From assembly GCA_013151235.1 (NCBI GenBank), contig JAADIO010000052.1, forward strand, positions 1 through 31,753: a stretch of DNA of 31,753 nucleotides, read 5' to 3'. The notes under the pieces were generated by a model. The model was not told the origin of the DNA and ran no database searches. It was given only the letters and a program-made list of their open reading frames with translations. Of this stretch, positions 7,685 through 15,800 are shown piece after piece. The stretch comes from Deltaproteobacteria bacterium. GTDB lineage: Bacteria > CG2-30-53-67. A program made the translations under genes and the position numbers. Within the stretch, counting starts at the first letter, position 1. Every line of letters begins with the position of its first letter.

Positions 7685-7964
7685 GAAGAATCTGAACAGA
7701 AGTTCCCCCAAAAACATCCACCCTCCAGGTCTCAATTGTTGAAAAGAAGAAGGACACTTGTTGTGCAACGTGTCCGGGGGGGGAGGGGCAAGATTCGGGG
7801 AAGTCCTGGAATCTGGATTTAAGATTCAAATTGTTGCCGCAAGGCTCTCAACCGGGACGTAAAATTTATTCGTTCTTTTTGACGGCTGCCGTCCGGAAAA
7901 TCGGTTGATTTGACAAATGCTTGCCGGTGTGGTTTGTTTTAAAAAAACATAGAGGAGGAAGATC
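7685..7964. other. Divergent intergenic region upstream of the copper ATPase
   Basis: No gene was seen. It contains a hairpin (GGACAC/GTGTCC arms, 7752-7775), a short perfect dyad GACGGC-T-GCCGTC (7881-7893), a TTGACA at 7910-7915 that is the best -35 candidate for the downstream ATPase (no good -10 at normal spacing), and a strong GAGGAGGAAG ribosome-binding site before 7965. The activator or repressor of the copper operon is not evident. Confidence 0.5.
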
Positions 7965-10505
7965 ATGTCACAGGATCCGGTTTGCAACATGGAGGTTTCG
8001 AGCGATTCCTCCAATCACTTCCACCACGAAGGGCAGGAGTATTACTTCTGCAGTGAACACTGCCTGCACAAGTTCAAAGAAAACCCGGATGAGTTCGTAA
8101 AAACGGGGTCTTCCCTCGATCCGGTCTGCGGGATGGAGGTTTCGGACGATTCCTCCAATCACTTCCGCCACGAAGGGCAGGAGTACTACTTCTGCAGCGA
8201 GCACTGCCTGAACAAGTTTAAAGAAAACCCGGATGGGTTCGTGAACAAGGCCCCTTCCGCGGAAACAGGCGGTGGAGCCGGCACCTACACCTGCCCGATG
8301 CACCCGGAGGTGATGCAGGACCACCCGGGTTCCTGCCCCAAGTGCGGGATGGCACTGGAACCGATGGTCGCTCCGGTTATGACGTCCGCAACCGCATATA
8401 CCTGCCCGATGCACCCGGAGGTGATGCAGGACCATCCCGGCCCCTGCCCCAAGTGCGGCATGGCATTGGAACCGGTGACGGTGCAGGCCGAGGAGAAGAA
8501 CGAAGAACTGATCTACATGAGCCGACGTTTTTGGGCCGGTCTCGTATTGACGATCCCCGTTTTCGTTCTCGCCATGGTTGCCGACCTGCTCCCGTCGTGG
8601 CTGCCGGCCGGCCTTTCCATGCACACGGTTCAATGGATCGAGTTTCTCCTGGCGACACCGGTCGTGCTGTGGGGCGGGTGGCCCTTCTTTGTCCGGGGTG
8701 TGCAGTCGGTCAGGACCTGGAACCTGAACATGTTTACATTGGTCGGTCTCGGCATCTCGGTCGCATGGGGATACAGTGTGGTAGCGCTTTTGTTCCCCGG
8801 GATCTTCCCGGCCGTCATGCGGAGTGACGCAGGCCTGGTCTCCGTCTATTTCGAGGCCGCGGCGGTGATCACGGTCCTGGTGCTGCTCGGACAGGTACTG
8901 GAACTGCGCGCCCGTTCCCGGACGAACGCCGCGATACAGATGCTCCTCGGCCTCGCTCCGAAGACGGCCCGTATCGTGCGGAAGGACGGGACCGAAGAAG
9001 ATATCCCCCTGGAGGATGTGAAGCCGGGTGACACCCTGCGTGTGCGTCCCGGCGAGAAGATTCCCGTGGACGGCACGGTACTCGAGGGGGAAAGCAATGT
9101 CGATGAATCGATGGTCACCGGGGAGCCGATCCCTGTGGCAAAGTCGGCCGGGGAGAAACTGATCGGTGCGACGGTCAACGGGACGGGTGGCCTCCTGATG
9201 CGTGCGGAGAAGGTTGGCTCGGACACCCTCCTTGCACAGATCATCCGGATGGTGGCCGACGCGCAGCGTTCCCGGGCGCCGATCCAGAAGCTGGCCGACG
9301 TGGTCGCGGGTTATTTCGTGCCCGCGGTGGTTGCTATATCTTTACTCACATTTTTTATCTGGTGGGGTGTGGGGCCGCAACCGCGCCTGGCCCACGCGGT
9401 CATCAACGCCGTCGCGGTCCTGATCATCGCATGCCCCTGCGCGCTCGGTCTTGCCACACCGATCGCCATCATGGTGGGAACCGGCCGGGGTGCCATGGCC
9501 GGGGTCCTGATCAAGAACGCCGAGGCCCTCGAGATTATGGAAAAGGTCGATACCCTCGTCGTGGACAAGACCGGCACGTTGACGGAAGGGAAACCGAAGC
9601 TGGTCGCCGTACGCACCGAGGCGGGATTCACGGAGGACGAGGTGCTCCGCATGGCCGCCGGGCTCGAACGTGCGAGCGAACACCCCCTGGCGGAGGCGAT
9701 CGTGGCCGGTGCGGAGGAGAAGGGAGTCGAACCGTCAAAAGCGGAAAACTTCCAGTCCGTAACCGGCAAGGGGGTTACGGGAGAAGTCGACGGGCACAGG
9801 GTCGGGATCGGAAATGTCAAGCTGCTGGAAGATTTGGGCATTGACCCGGGAGCGTTGCCTCAGGAGGCGGACCGACAGCGTGCCGAAGCGAAGACGGTGA
9901 TGCTGGTTGCCGTGGACGGCAAGGCGGCGGGGCTGATCGCTGTCGCCGATCCGATCAAGGAATCGACGGCCGAAGCCATTCGCGATCTCCATGCAGAGGG
10001 GATACGGGTCGTCATGCTGACCGGTGACAGTCGGGCCACGGCAGAGGCCGTTGCCGGCAAACTGAAAATCGACGAGATACACGCCGAGGTCCTGCCGGAA
10101 CAGAAGTCGGAGGTGGTGAAACGGCTCCAGGCGGAAGGGCGTATCGTCGCCATGGCGGGGGACGGGATCAACGACGCCCCGGCGCTGGCGCAGGCGCAGG
10201 TCGGAATTGCCATGGGGACCGGAACGGACGTGGCGATGGAGAGCGCGGGGGTGACACTGGTCAAGGGGGATCTGAGGGGGATCGTCCGGGCAAGGCGACT
10301 GAGCCGGGCCACCATGCGGAACATCCGGCAGAACCTCTTCTTCGCCTTCATCTATAATTCCGCGGGGGTGCCGGTTGCGGCCGGGATCCTCTATCCCTTC
10401 TTCGGGATCCTGTTGTCGCCGATCATCGCCGCTGCGGCCATGAGCTTCAGCTCGGTCTCGGTGATCAGCAATTCGCTGAGGCTGCGGAATGTGCAACTCA
10501 ACTAA
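7965..10505 (+). CDS. P1B-type copper-translocating ATPase with two YHS and two CPMHP metal-binding modules
   Basis: The protein has 846 residues. The N-terminus carries two YHS domains (about 4-46 and 52-93; [16 protein letters not shown] ... YYFCSEHC) and two short heavy-metal-binding modules (about 108-133 and 145-170; [15 protein letters not shown] ... CPKCGM). A standard P1B ATPase follows: CPC at 490-492 in the membrane, phosphorylated Asp in DKTGT at 534, a SEHPLAEA motif, TGD and [10 protein letters not shown], with [15 protein letters not shown] in the last helices. CPC together with MSxxS is the P1B-1 (Cu+/Ag+ export) signature. There is no classic CxxC HMA domain. It is the first gene of an operon with the YHS-reductase fusion 40 bp downstream. 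The start is supported by a strong Shine-Dalgarno sequence. Confidence 0.93.
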   Translation: MSQDPVCNMEVSSDSSNHFHHEGQEYYFCSEHCLHKFKENPDEFVKTGSSLDPVCGMEVSDDSSNHFRHEGQEYYFCSEHCLNKFKENPDGFVNKAPSAETGGGAGTYTCPMHPEVMQDHPGSCPKCGMALEPMVAPVMTSATAYTCPMHPEVMQDHPGPCPKCGMALEPVTVQAEEKNEELIYMSRRFWAGLVLTIPVFVLAMVADLLPSWLPAGLSMHTVQWIEFLLATPVVLWGGWPFFVRGVQSVRTWNLNMFTLVGLGISVAWGYSVVALLFPGIFPAVMRSDAGLVSVYFEAAAVITVLVLLGQVLELRARSRTNAAIQMLLGLAPKTARIVRKDGTEEDIPLEDVKPGDTLRVRPGEKIPVDGTVLEGESNVDESMVTGEPIPVAKSAGEKLIGATVNGTGGLLMRAEKVGSDTLLAQIIRMVADAQRSRAPIQKLADVVAGYFVPAVVAISLLTFFIWWGVGPQPRLAHAVINAVAVLIIACPCALGLATPIAIMVGTGRGAMAGVLIKNAEALEIMEKVDTLVVDKTGTLTEGKPKLVAVRTEAGFTEDEVLRMAAGLERASEHPLAEAIVAGAEEKGVEPSKAENFQSVTGKGVTGEVDGHRVGIGNVKLLEDLGIDPGALPQEADRQRAEAKTVMLVAVDGKAAGLIAVADPIKESTAEAIRDLHAEGIRVVMLTGDSRATAEAVAGKLKIDEIHAEVLPEQKSEVVKRLQAEGRIVAMAGDGINDAPALAQAQVGIAMGTGTDVAMESAGVTLVKGDLRGIVRARRLSRATMRNIRQNLFFAFIYNSAGVPVAAGILYPFFGILLSPIIAAAAMSFSSVSVISNSLRLRNVQLN
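7974..8245 (+). repeat. Tandem duplication of the YHS-coding segment (144-bp offset)
   Basis: The segments from 7974 and 8118 encode almost the same 42 residues and are near-identical at DNA level, offset by 48 codons. This indicates a recent in-frame duplication. Confidence 0.85.
8286..8474 (+). repeat. Tandem duplication of the CPMHP metal-binding module (111-bp offset)
   Basis: Two copies beginning at 8286 and 8397 encode the same [13 protein letters not shown]...[10 protein letters not shown] module with almost identical DNA, 37 codons apart. Confidence 0.85.
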
Positions 10506-10545
10506 GCCGGCTTGGTAAAAGGTCCGCCAATTAAGGGAGAGAGTC

Positions 10546-11619
10546 ATGGAACGGGATCCGGTATGCAACATGGAGGTCAAAGAGGACTCGGCCCTGACTG
10601 TGGAACGGGAGGGAAAGACCTACTTCTTCTGCTCCGAGGGGTGCCGGAAGAAATTCCTCCGGGGGTCCGGAAATACGCATGACAAAAAGGTCTACGACCT
10701 CCTGATCCTCGGGGGGGGACCCGCCGGCCTGACGGCGGCGGTCTATGCGGCGACCCTGCGGATGGAGGCCTTCCTGATCACCAAGGACCTGGGGGGCCAG
10801 GCAGTCGACAGCACGCAGATCGAGAATTACATGGGGTTCGATTTTATTGCGGGGACCGACCTGGTGAAGAAATTTGAGGATCAGCTTCTCCATTCCCACT
10901 ACATCGATCACCGGATCGGCGAGGTCCGGAAAGTCGTCCCGGACGGAGAGGTATTCCGGGTCACCGTGGATGAAGGAGAGACCTTCCGGGCCCGTGCGCT
11001 GATCCTCGCCACCGGCATGCGCCGCAGGAGGCTGGACGTCCCGGGGGAGGAAGCCCTGCAGCGGCAGGGGGTCTTCTACGGCAACATTCAGGATGCCTCC
11101 TTTGTCGAAGGGGCGGATGTGGCGATCGTGGGAGGGGGGAACTCGGCCCTGCAGATCGTAGAGACCCTTCATTCCGTGGTCGGGACGATCCACCTGATCT
11201 GCAATTCCACCCTCAAGGCCGACCCGATCGTAATCGAGCGGGTCGAGGCCTTCCCCGATCTCGTCAAGCACGAAGGATACGAGGTCCTGGAAATCACCGG
11301 GGAGAACAGGGTGGAGGGGATCTCCATCCGAAACCGGAGCGGCGGTGAAGTGGAGCATCTTGCCGTGGGAGGGGTCTTCATTTCCATCGGGCTCTACCCG
11401 GACTCCTCCATCTTTGAGGGATTGGTGGATCGAAACAAACGGGGAGAGATCCGAATCGCCCCCGACTGCTCCACCTCCCGGCCGGGGATCTTTGCCGCGG
11501 GGGACCTGACCGACGCCTACGGCAAACGGATCGTCATCGCCTCGGGAGAGGGGGCCAAGGCCGCACTTGCCGCTCGGGAATACCTTCTGAAGTTGTCCTC
11601 CGGCCCTGCGGCGTCATGA
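10546..11619 (+). CDS. YHS domain fused to a thioredoxin-reductase-like flavoprotein without the redox CxxC
   Basis: The protein has 357 residues. Residues 1-40 are a YHS metal-binding domain (DPVCNMEV ... YFFCSEGC). From about 45 a two-dinucleotide-domain flavoprotein follows, with the FAD motif LLILGGGPAGLTAAVYA, an ILATGMRRR linker and the NAD(P) motif VAIVGGGNSAL. An FAD-closing FAAGDLTD stretch is near 325. In thioredoxin reductase the CATC disulfide precedes the NAD(P) motif; here that place reads GVFYGNIQDASF, so no active-site disulfide exists. It resembles the ferredoxin/flavodoxin-NADP reductase branch of this family. Following a copper pump with the same YHS module, it may reduce a bound metal or a YHS-linked thiol; that is inference. 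Its stop overlaps the next start (ATGA). Confidence 0.88.
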   Translation: MERDPVCNMEVKEDSALTVEREGKTYFFCSEGCRKKFLRGSGNTHDKKVYDLLILGGGPAGLTAAVYAATLRMEAFLITKDLGGQAVDSTQIENYMGFDFIAGTDLVKKFEDQLLHSHYIDHRIGEVRKVVPDGEVFRVTVDEGETFRARALILATGMRRRRLDVPGEEALQRQGVFYGNIQDASFVEGADVAIVGGGNSALQIVETLHSVVGTIHLICNSTLKADPIVIERVEAFPDLVKHEGYEVLEITGENRVEGISIRNRSGGEVEHLAVGGVFISIGLYPDSSIFEGLVDRNKRGEIRIAPDCSTSRPGIFAAGDLTDAYGKRIVIASGEGAKAALAAREYLLKLSSGPAAS

Positions 11620-11777
11620 AGGTACGTTACGGCCGGGTTACCATTCTGCTGGCGGGAATCCTTCTGGTCAGCCTGCTGCATTTTACCACCAGCACCTCCG
11701 TCCACGGCTGGCATGTCTTTTTCAGGAAGCTCTATTTCATCCCCATCATCATGGCCGCTCCCGGTTGGAAGTGTTGA
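11616..11777 (+). pseudogene. N-terminal stump of a membrane sensor histidine kinase
   Basis: The ATG at 11616 overlaps the preceding stop. The 53-residue frame contains one hydrophobic helix (VTILLAGILLVSLLHF), then HGWHVFFRKLYFIPIIMAA, and ends at a TGA. The motif 'LHF-T...H...FRxLYFIPIILAA' is a familiar start of membrane-anchored sensor kinases in this bacterial group, which continue with a FGxRGG segment and then PAS and kinase domains. Here the similarity stops at the residue where FGxRG is expected, six bases before the end of the convergent Ehr operon. It is read as a truncated gene at a rearrangement junction; a genuine short membrane protein is the less likely alternative. Confidence 0.55.
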
Positions 11778-11782
11778 TTTTC

Positions 11783-13909
11783 TTACGCAAATGATGCAAC
11801 CGCAAGGAAGACGAGGAGTGCCAGGAGAGCGTACCCTGCATAGTTATTGATCCGGCCGTTGTGCATGCGGGCAAGCCGGCCGGCGATCCATTGTGCGGCG
11901 GCTGCCGGGGGATGTAGAATCAGGCGGTCGATCAGATGTACTTCCTCACGTTTCCGGCGGATTGCCACGCGGAAGTGCTCGGCGATGGTCTCGCTGCGGT
12001 TCACCACTCTGGGATGCAGGATCGCGTCAAAGATCACCCTCACGGGCTGGGCGAATCCGGTCGCCGTATAAGTCATCTCCGGCAGAAGGTGCCTGACTCC
12101 GCCGTCCCACCTGGGGCGGCGGACGACCCGGCGCCGTCCGGCAAAGACGAACCGTACGATGATTGCGCTGATACCGAGCAGGAAGATAAGGGTTAAAAAC
12201 ATGTACGAGGTGGACATGGCGAAGACGACGGGGTTTTTTGCTCCGCCGCGATGAAGGACCGCCAGGCCGCGGCCCGGGAGTATGCCCAAGCCGATCCGGG
12301 CGCCTAAATCGTGAAATTCGGAAGCGAAATCGGCAGGTAGTTGATCCGCGGGGGGATTTCCTGCAAAGAAGGGGGGGACGAGTGCGTCGGTGCCGCTCGC
12401 ATTGGTGATCGGTAGCACGGCCCGGTCCACGGCAGGGATCACGTAGGTCGGAAGCACCCCCAGCGCCAGGCATACCAGTGCAAGGAAGGCCATAGAGGCA
12501 AGGGCCGACTTGCCGGTCTCCCGCGCGGTGGAGGCAGCCTTGGATCTGGGCATTCCCAGAAAGCCCATGGAGAAGGCCCGGACAAAACAGGTGACGGCAA
12601 GTCCGGCGGTCAGCGCAAGACCGGCGCCTGCCGCCACAAAGGATATCTTGACACCGAGAGAGACCAGTTCCACGCTGCGCAGGAGTGACTCGATCGTAAG
12701 CCATTCACTGACGAATCCGTTGAAAGGGGGCATGGCGGAAATGGAGAGTGTCCCGACCAGAACGAAAAGCCCGGTCCAGGGCATCTTTTTGAGCAGGCCG
12801 CCCAGGCGGTCGAGGCTCCGTGTTCCGGCAGCACTTTCCATGACCCCGGCCCCCATGAAGAGCAGGGTTTTAAAAACGGAATGGTTCAGAAGGTGATAGA
12901 GCGTTGCGACAAAGGCGATGGCAGCCGGGATCCGGTGACCGGTTGCAAGAAACAGAACACCGGCCCCAAGTGCGGTGGTGATGATCCCGGCGTTTTCGAT
13001 GGAGCTGTGGGCCAGCAGCGTCTTGAAGTCGTCCTCAATGGTTGCATAGAGAATACCGATCAGGGCGGTGACCGATCCGGTAATGAGCATGACGGCGCCG
13101 GTCCCGACCTGCGTAACCGGCAGCAGATCGGCAGTCACACGGATGATACCGTAGAGGCCGAGGTTCAATGTCGCTCCGGCAATCAGCGGTATGCATGCGG
13201 ATGGAGCTGCGGTATAGGCTTGCGCGACCCAGAAATTCAAGGGGATCAATCCGGCTTTTACCCCGAATCCGATAAAGGAGAGGGCGAAAACGGTCCACCG
13301 TATGCCGTTTCCCAGGCCGGGGGCCGTTGTTCTCAATGCATCGAAGCTGAGTGCCCCGGAATGTACCGACAGTAACAGGAAGGCGGCCAGGACGGCAAGT
13401 GTACCCGCCTCGCCGGTGGCCAGCATGAGATACCCCGGACGCTCGCCGGCAACGGTGATCATCAGGTAGATGAGAATTGACATGATCTCCCAGGCCACGA
13501 GAAACAAAAATATATCCCCGGCGATAAGGACCAGGAGGATGGCGATTAACAGACCGAGGTACAGCGCGGCGAGGATGCCGCGATGACGTCCTTGATCGCA
13601 GCGTATTCGGTCGGCGGCGAAAATGGAAGCAGGCATGGCGACCAGAGCAGTGGCCACCAGGAAAAAAGCCGAGAGGTGATCAACGGTTATGGTCAACTCC
13701 CCTGTGCCGGGAAGGGTCCAGAGCGAGGCATGGAAAGGGCCGGCGGCGAAGAGGGCGCCTGTGCCGTAGATCAGCAGCGTCAAAGAACCGAGTCCGCCGA
13801 AGCCGGCCAGCGCAAAGGGGGATCTCTTTTCCGGCAGCAAGAGTACCGCCGTGATTCCCAGGGAATAGAGTCCGAAGGTGATGATCAGTAACTGGCCGGG
13901 ATCGGTCAT
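11783..13909 (-). CDS. hyfB: Hydrogenase-4 component B-like / NuoL-family ion-translocating membrane subunit
   Basis: This 708-residue polytopic membrane protein has the proton-antiporter fold shared by NuoL, MrpA and HyfB. The conserved Glu of the WEIMSI helix (about 140-145) and the Lys of GFGVKAGLIPLNFW are present, as is the HHLLNHSVFKTLLF-type region (here LYHLLNHSVFKTLLFMGAG). The C-terminal third is the variable HyfB-type extension. It should be an ion-translocating subunit of the Ehr complex. It is the last gene of the operon and starts by ATGA overlap with the small-subunit gene. HyfB genes usually come near the front of such operons, so the order is shifted. The stop lies six bases from the sensor-kinase stump and no terminator is visible. 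Confidence 0.88.
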   Translation of the reverse strand: MTDPGQLLIITFGLYSLGITAVLLLPEKRSPFALAGFGGLGSLTLLIYGTGALFAAGPFHASLWTLPGTGELTITVDHLSAFFLVATALVAMPASIFAADRIRCDQGRHRGILAALYLGLLIAILLVLIAGDIFLFLVAWEIMSILIYLMITVAGERPGYLMLATGEAGTLAVLAAFLLLSVHSGALSFDALRTTAPGLGNGIRWTVFALSFIGFGVKAGLIPLNFWVAQAYTAAPSACIPLIAGATLNLGLYGIIRVTADLLPVTQVGTGAVMLITGSVTALIGILYATIEDDFKTLLAHSSIENAGIITTALGAGVLFLATGHRIPAAIAFVATLYHLLNHSVFKTLLFMGAGVMESAAGTRSLDRLGGLLKKMPWTGLFVLVGTLSISAMPPFNGFVSEWLTIESLLRSVELVSLGVKISFVAAGAGLALTAGLAVTCFVRAFSMGFLGMPRSKAASTARETGKSALASMAFLALVCLALGVLPTYVIPAVDRAVLPITNASGTDALVPPFFAGNPPADQLPADFASEFHDLGARIGLGILPGRGLAVLHRGGAKNPVVFAMSTSYMFLTLIFLLGISAIIVRFVFAGRRRVVRRPRWDGGVRHLLPEMTYTATGFAQPVRVIFDAILHPRVVNRSETIAEHFRVAIRRKREEVHLIDRLILHPPAAAAQWIAGRLARMHNGRINNYAGYALLALLVFLAVASFA

Positions 13910-14664
13910 TGAGCGTCTCCTCCTCCCGTAGATGCAGCGGGCTTCATGGGTTGCACCGCCTCCTTGCGTCCGGCAAGGATCAGCAGGCCGTACAGGATGG
14001 CCGTCGGCGGGGGTGGACAGCCCGGGATTTCAAGATCAACCGGCAGGATGTCGGCGACCCCGGCGCCGGTCACGAAACCGGGTCCGAACAGCCCGCCGCT
14101 CAGTGCGCAACTCCCGACGGCCGCAACCCGTTTCGGCTCGGGCATGGCCTCGTAAGCCTTCATCAGGGGGGTCTTCATCTGGTCGGTAACCGGTCCGACC
14201 ACCAGGAGGATATCAGCCTGCCGGGGTGTCGGGGTGATGAAAAAACCGAGCCGGTGCATATTATAGAAGGGATTGTTCAGGAGCCTGACCTCGTTGAGGC
14301 AGGCCCCGCAGTCGCCGGCATCGACGATGCGGATGTGTAGTGATTGTCTGAATGCTTTCGGGAAAACCGATGAGGTTTTCTCAAGCTTCGCCCATTCGAA
14401 TCCGGTCTCCCACCGGATCGGTTTCGCAGTCTCCCGTGCACATCGATAACAGTGGATACACCGTGCACGCTCCACAACGATCCGATCATCCGCCTGCTGC
14501 AACGCACCTGCCGGACATAATGCGGTCAACCCTGCGCTGTCGGTCTTCCCGCAGACCGTATCCTGCGGCATTCCCGGGGAGGTCCCGGGGGTATCCTCCA
14601 TTTTCGCCGGGTAACGAGTGGTGACCACCCCGGTTTGCAGGCCCTTGAGTATCCACCGGCTCAT
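13906..14664 (-). CDS. hyfI: Ehr small subunit: 4Fe-4S ferredoxin domain fused to NuoB/HyfI-like domain
   Basis: The protein has 252 residues, with AGGAGG before the ATG at 14664. The N-terminal ~80 residues carry one ferredoxin-type site: Cys50 followed by Pro, and CxxCxxC at 69, 72 and 75; a second site is missing. The rest is the NuoB/HyfI domain with all four proximal-cluster cysteines: DCGAC (119, 122), GSC (186) and PGC (216). It therefore combines the jobs of HyfH and HyfI in one chain and should relay electrons on the cytoplasmic side. Intact cluster ligands here contrast with the lost NiFe ligands in the partner large subunit. It lies downstream of the embedded transporter gene and is coupled to the NuoL-like gene. 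Confidence 0.88.
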   Translation of the reverse strand: MSRWILKGLQTGVVTTRYPAKMEDTPGTSPGMPQDTVCGKTDSAGLTALCPAGALQQADDRIVVERARCIHCYRCARETAKPIRWETGFEWAKLEKTSSVFPKAFRQSLHIRIVDAGDCGACLNEVRLLNNPFYNMHRLGFFITPTPRQADILLVVGPVTDQMKTPLMKAYEAMPEPKRVAAVGSCALSGGLFGPGFVTGAGVADILPVDLEIPGCPPPPTAILYGLLILAGRKEAVQPMKPAASTGGGDAQ

Positions 14665-14708
14665 ATTAAATGCCTCCTGATGATTCCATAAAAAAGCCCC
14701 TCTGCCGG

Positions 14709-15767
14709 TTACGCCTTCGTCGTGATGTACAGGCCGGCGGCTGCAAAAAAAGCGATATACCCCATGATCAGGAACAGGGCTGTAAAGGATGCGGTATCGT
14801 TTGTGTTTTCATCGGTGATATAGAGTTTGTAGGCAATCATGTTTGCCAGGGATCCGAAGATACTGCCGAACCCCCCGACGTTCGTTCCCCAGAGCAGGGC
14901 TTTCCAGTTTGATGTGAACTTTGCGAAGAGGAGCGTTGACGGGACATTGCTCATGATCTGCGAGGCGAGGGCGGAAAAGAGGAATACATGCCCGGCGTGC
15001 TTGATCTCGGATGCCATCAGAATCTTCAGGTTTTCAGCAAGACCGAAGAAAAAGAAGAAGCTGAAGAGGAGGAAGTAGTCCACGTGCAGGGCTTCCCGGT
15101 CGAAGAGAAGTGCATAAACGACAACGATCCCTGAGGCGCGAATCGGCAGGATGTGCAGTACGGAGAGGAGGACGATGATCAGGAGGATCCCGTGGACGCT
15201 GGACCTGGCCGTATTGTGCATTGCCTCGGTGCTTTCCGGCGTTGCCTGTAAATGAATCGTGAGGGACAGGATAACCGGGAATAGAATCATCAGGGAAAAG
15301 GGGGCGATGGAGGTGATGAATTCCGCAGGGGACAGGTTGTAGAACCAGTAGATATAAAGATTCTGAGGGTTCCCGAAAGGGGTCAGGGCCGATCCTGCGT
15401 TTGCGGCCAGGGCCTCCAGAATCACGAGAAGGCCCCTCCTGTCGATGTTGAGCGCCAGGGTCAGCGGGACAATCACAAGGAGGGCGATATCATTTGTAAC
15501 GACCATCGAAAGAAAGAATGTCGTGACGATCAATTTGAGGGGGACCCCTCTTCCTTTCTCGATGCTTCGGGCAAACCTCGATATAATCCCACTCTGCTGC
15601 AAGCCCTTGACCGCTATAAAGAGGACAAAGAGGATGAAGAGGACCTGCATTTCCCGGGGCGAGGGGACGGGCGGATGTCCCGTATAGATGGATGTCAGGA
15701 GGAATCCAGTGCCGGAAGCGAGGAGCAACCATTCTTTTAGGATAAAATCGAACAATGCGTCTTTCAT
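14709..15767 (-). CDS. Ion-transporter superfamily permease (ArsB/NhaD/SLC13-like) embedded in the Ehr operon
   Basis: This 352-residue membrane protein has about ten hydrophobic helices. Two family signatures are clear: the VVTNDIALLVIVPLTLAL stretch near 110-130 and the re-entrant GSALTPFGNPQNLYIYW near 145-165, with a second half-repeat (LASQIMSNVPSTLLF, then LWGTNVGGFGSIFGSLANM). These are typical of the ArsB/NhaD/SLC13 ion-transporter superfamily, which moves anions or exchanges Na+ for H+; the substrate cannot be read from sequence. It lies between the large- and small-subunit genes of the Ehr complex, 33 and 44 bp from its neighbours and on the same strand. It should therefore be on the same fluoride-riboswitch-controlled transcript. 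It is shorter than many SLC13 members (400-450), but both half-repeats are present. Confidence 0.82.
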   Translation of the reverse strand: MKDALFDFILKEWLLLASGTGFLLTSIYTGHPPVPSPREMQVLFILFVLFIAVKGLQQSGIISRFARSIEKGRGVPLKLIVTTFFLSMVVTNDIALLVIVPLTLALNIDRRGLLVILEALAANAGSALTPFGNPQNLYIYWFYNLSPAEFITSIAPFSLMILFPVILSLTIHLQATPESTEAMHNTARSSVHGILLIIVLLSVLHILPIRASGIVVVYALLFDREALHVDYFLLFSFFFFFGLAENLKILMASEIKHAGHVFLFSALASQIMSNVPSTLLFAKFTSNWKALLWGTNVGGFGSIFGSLANMIAYKLYITDENTNDTASFTALFLIMGYIAFFAAAGLYITTKA

Positions 15768-15800
15768 GTTGTCCCGGATCAGCCTTTCGTAATGAAGTCT

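Noticed and set aside
7752-7775. Hairpin as an intrinsic terminator
   Set aside because: No transcription unit ends there on either strand: both flanking genes are transcribed away from it, and the run after the stem on the plus strand is G, not T.
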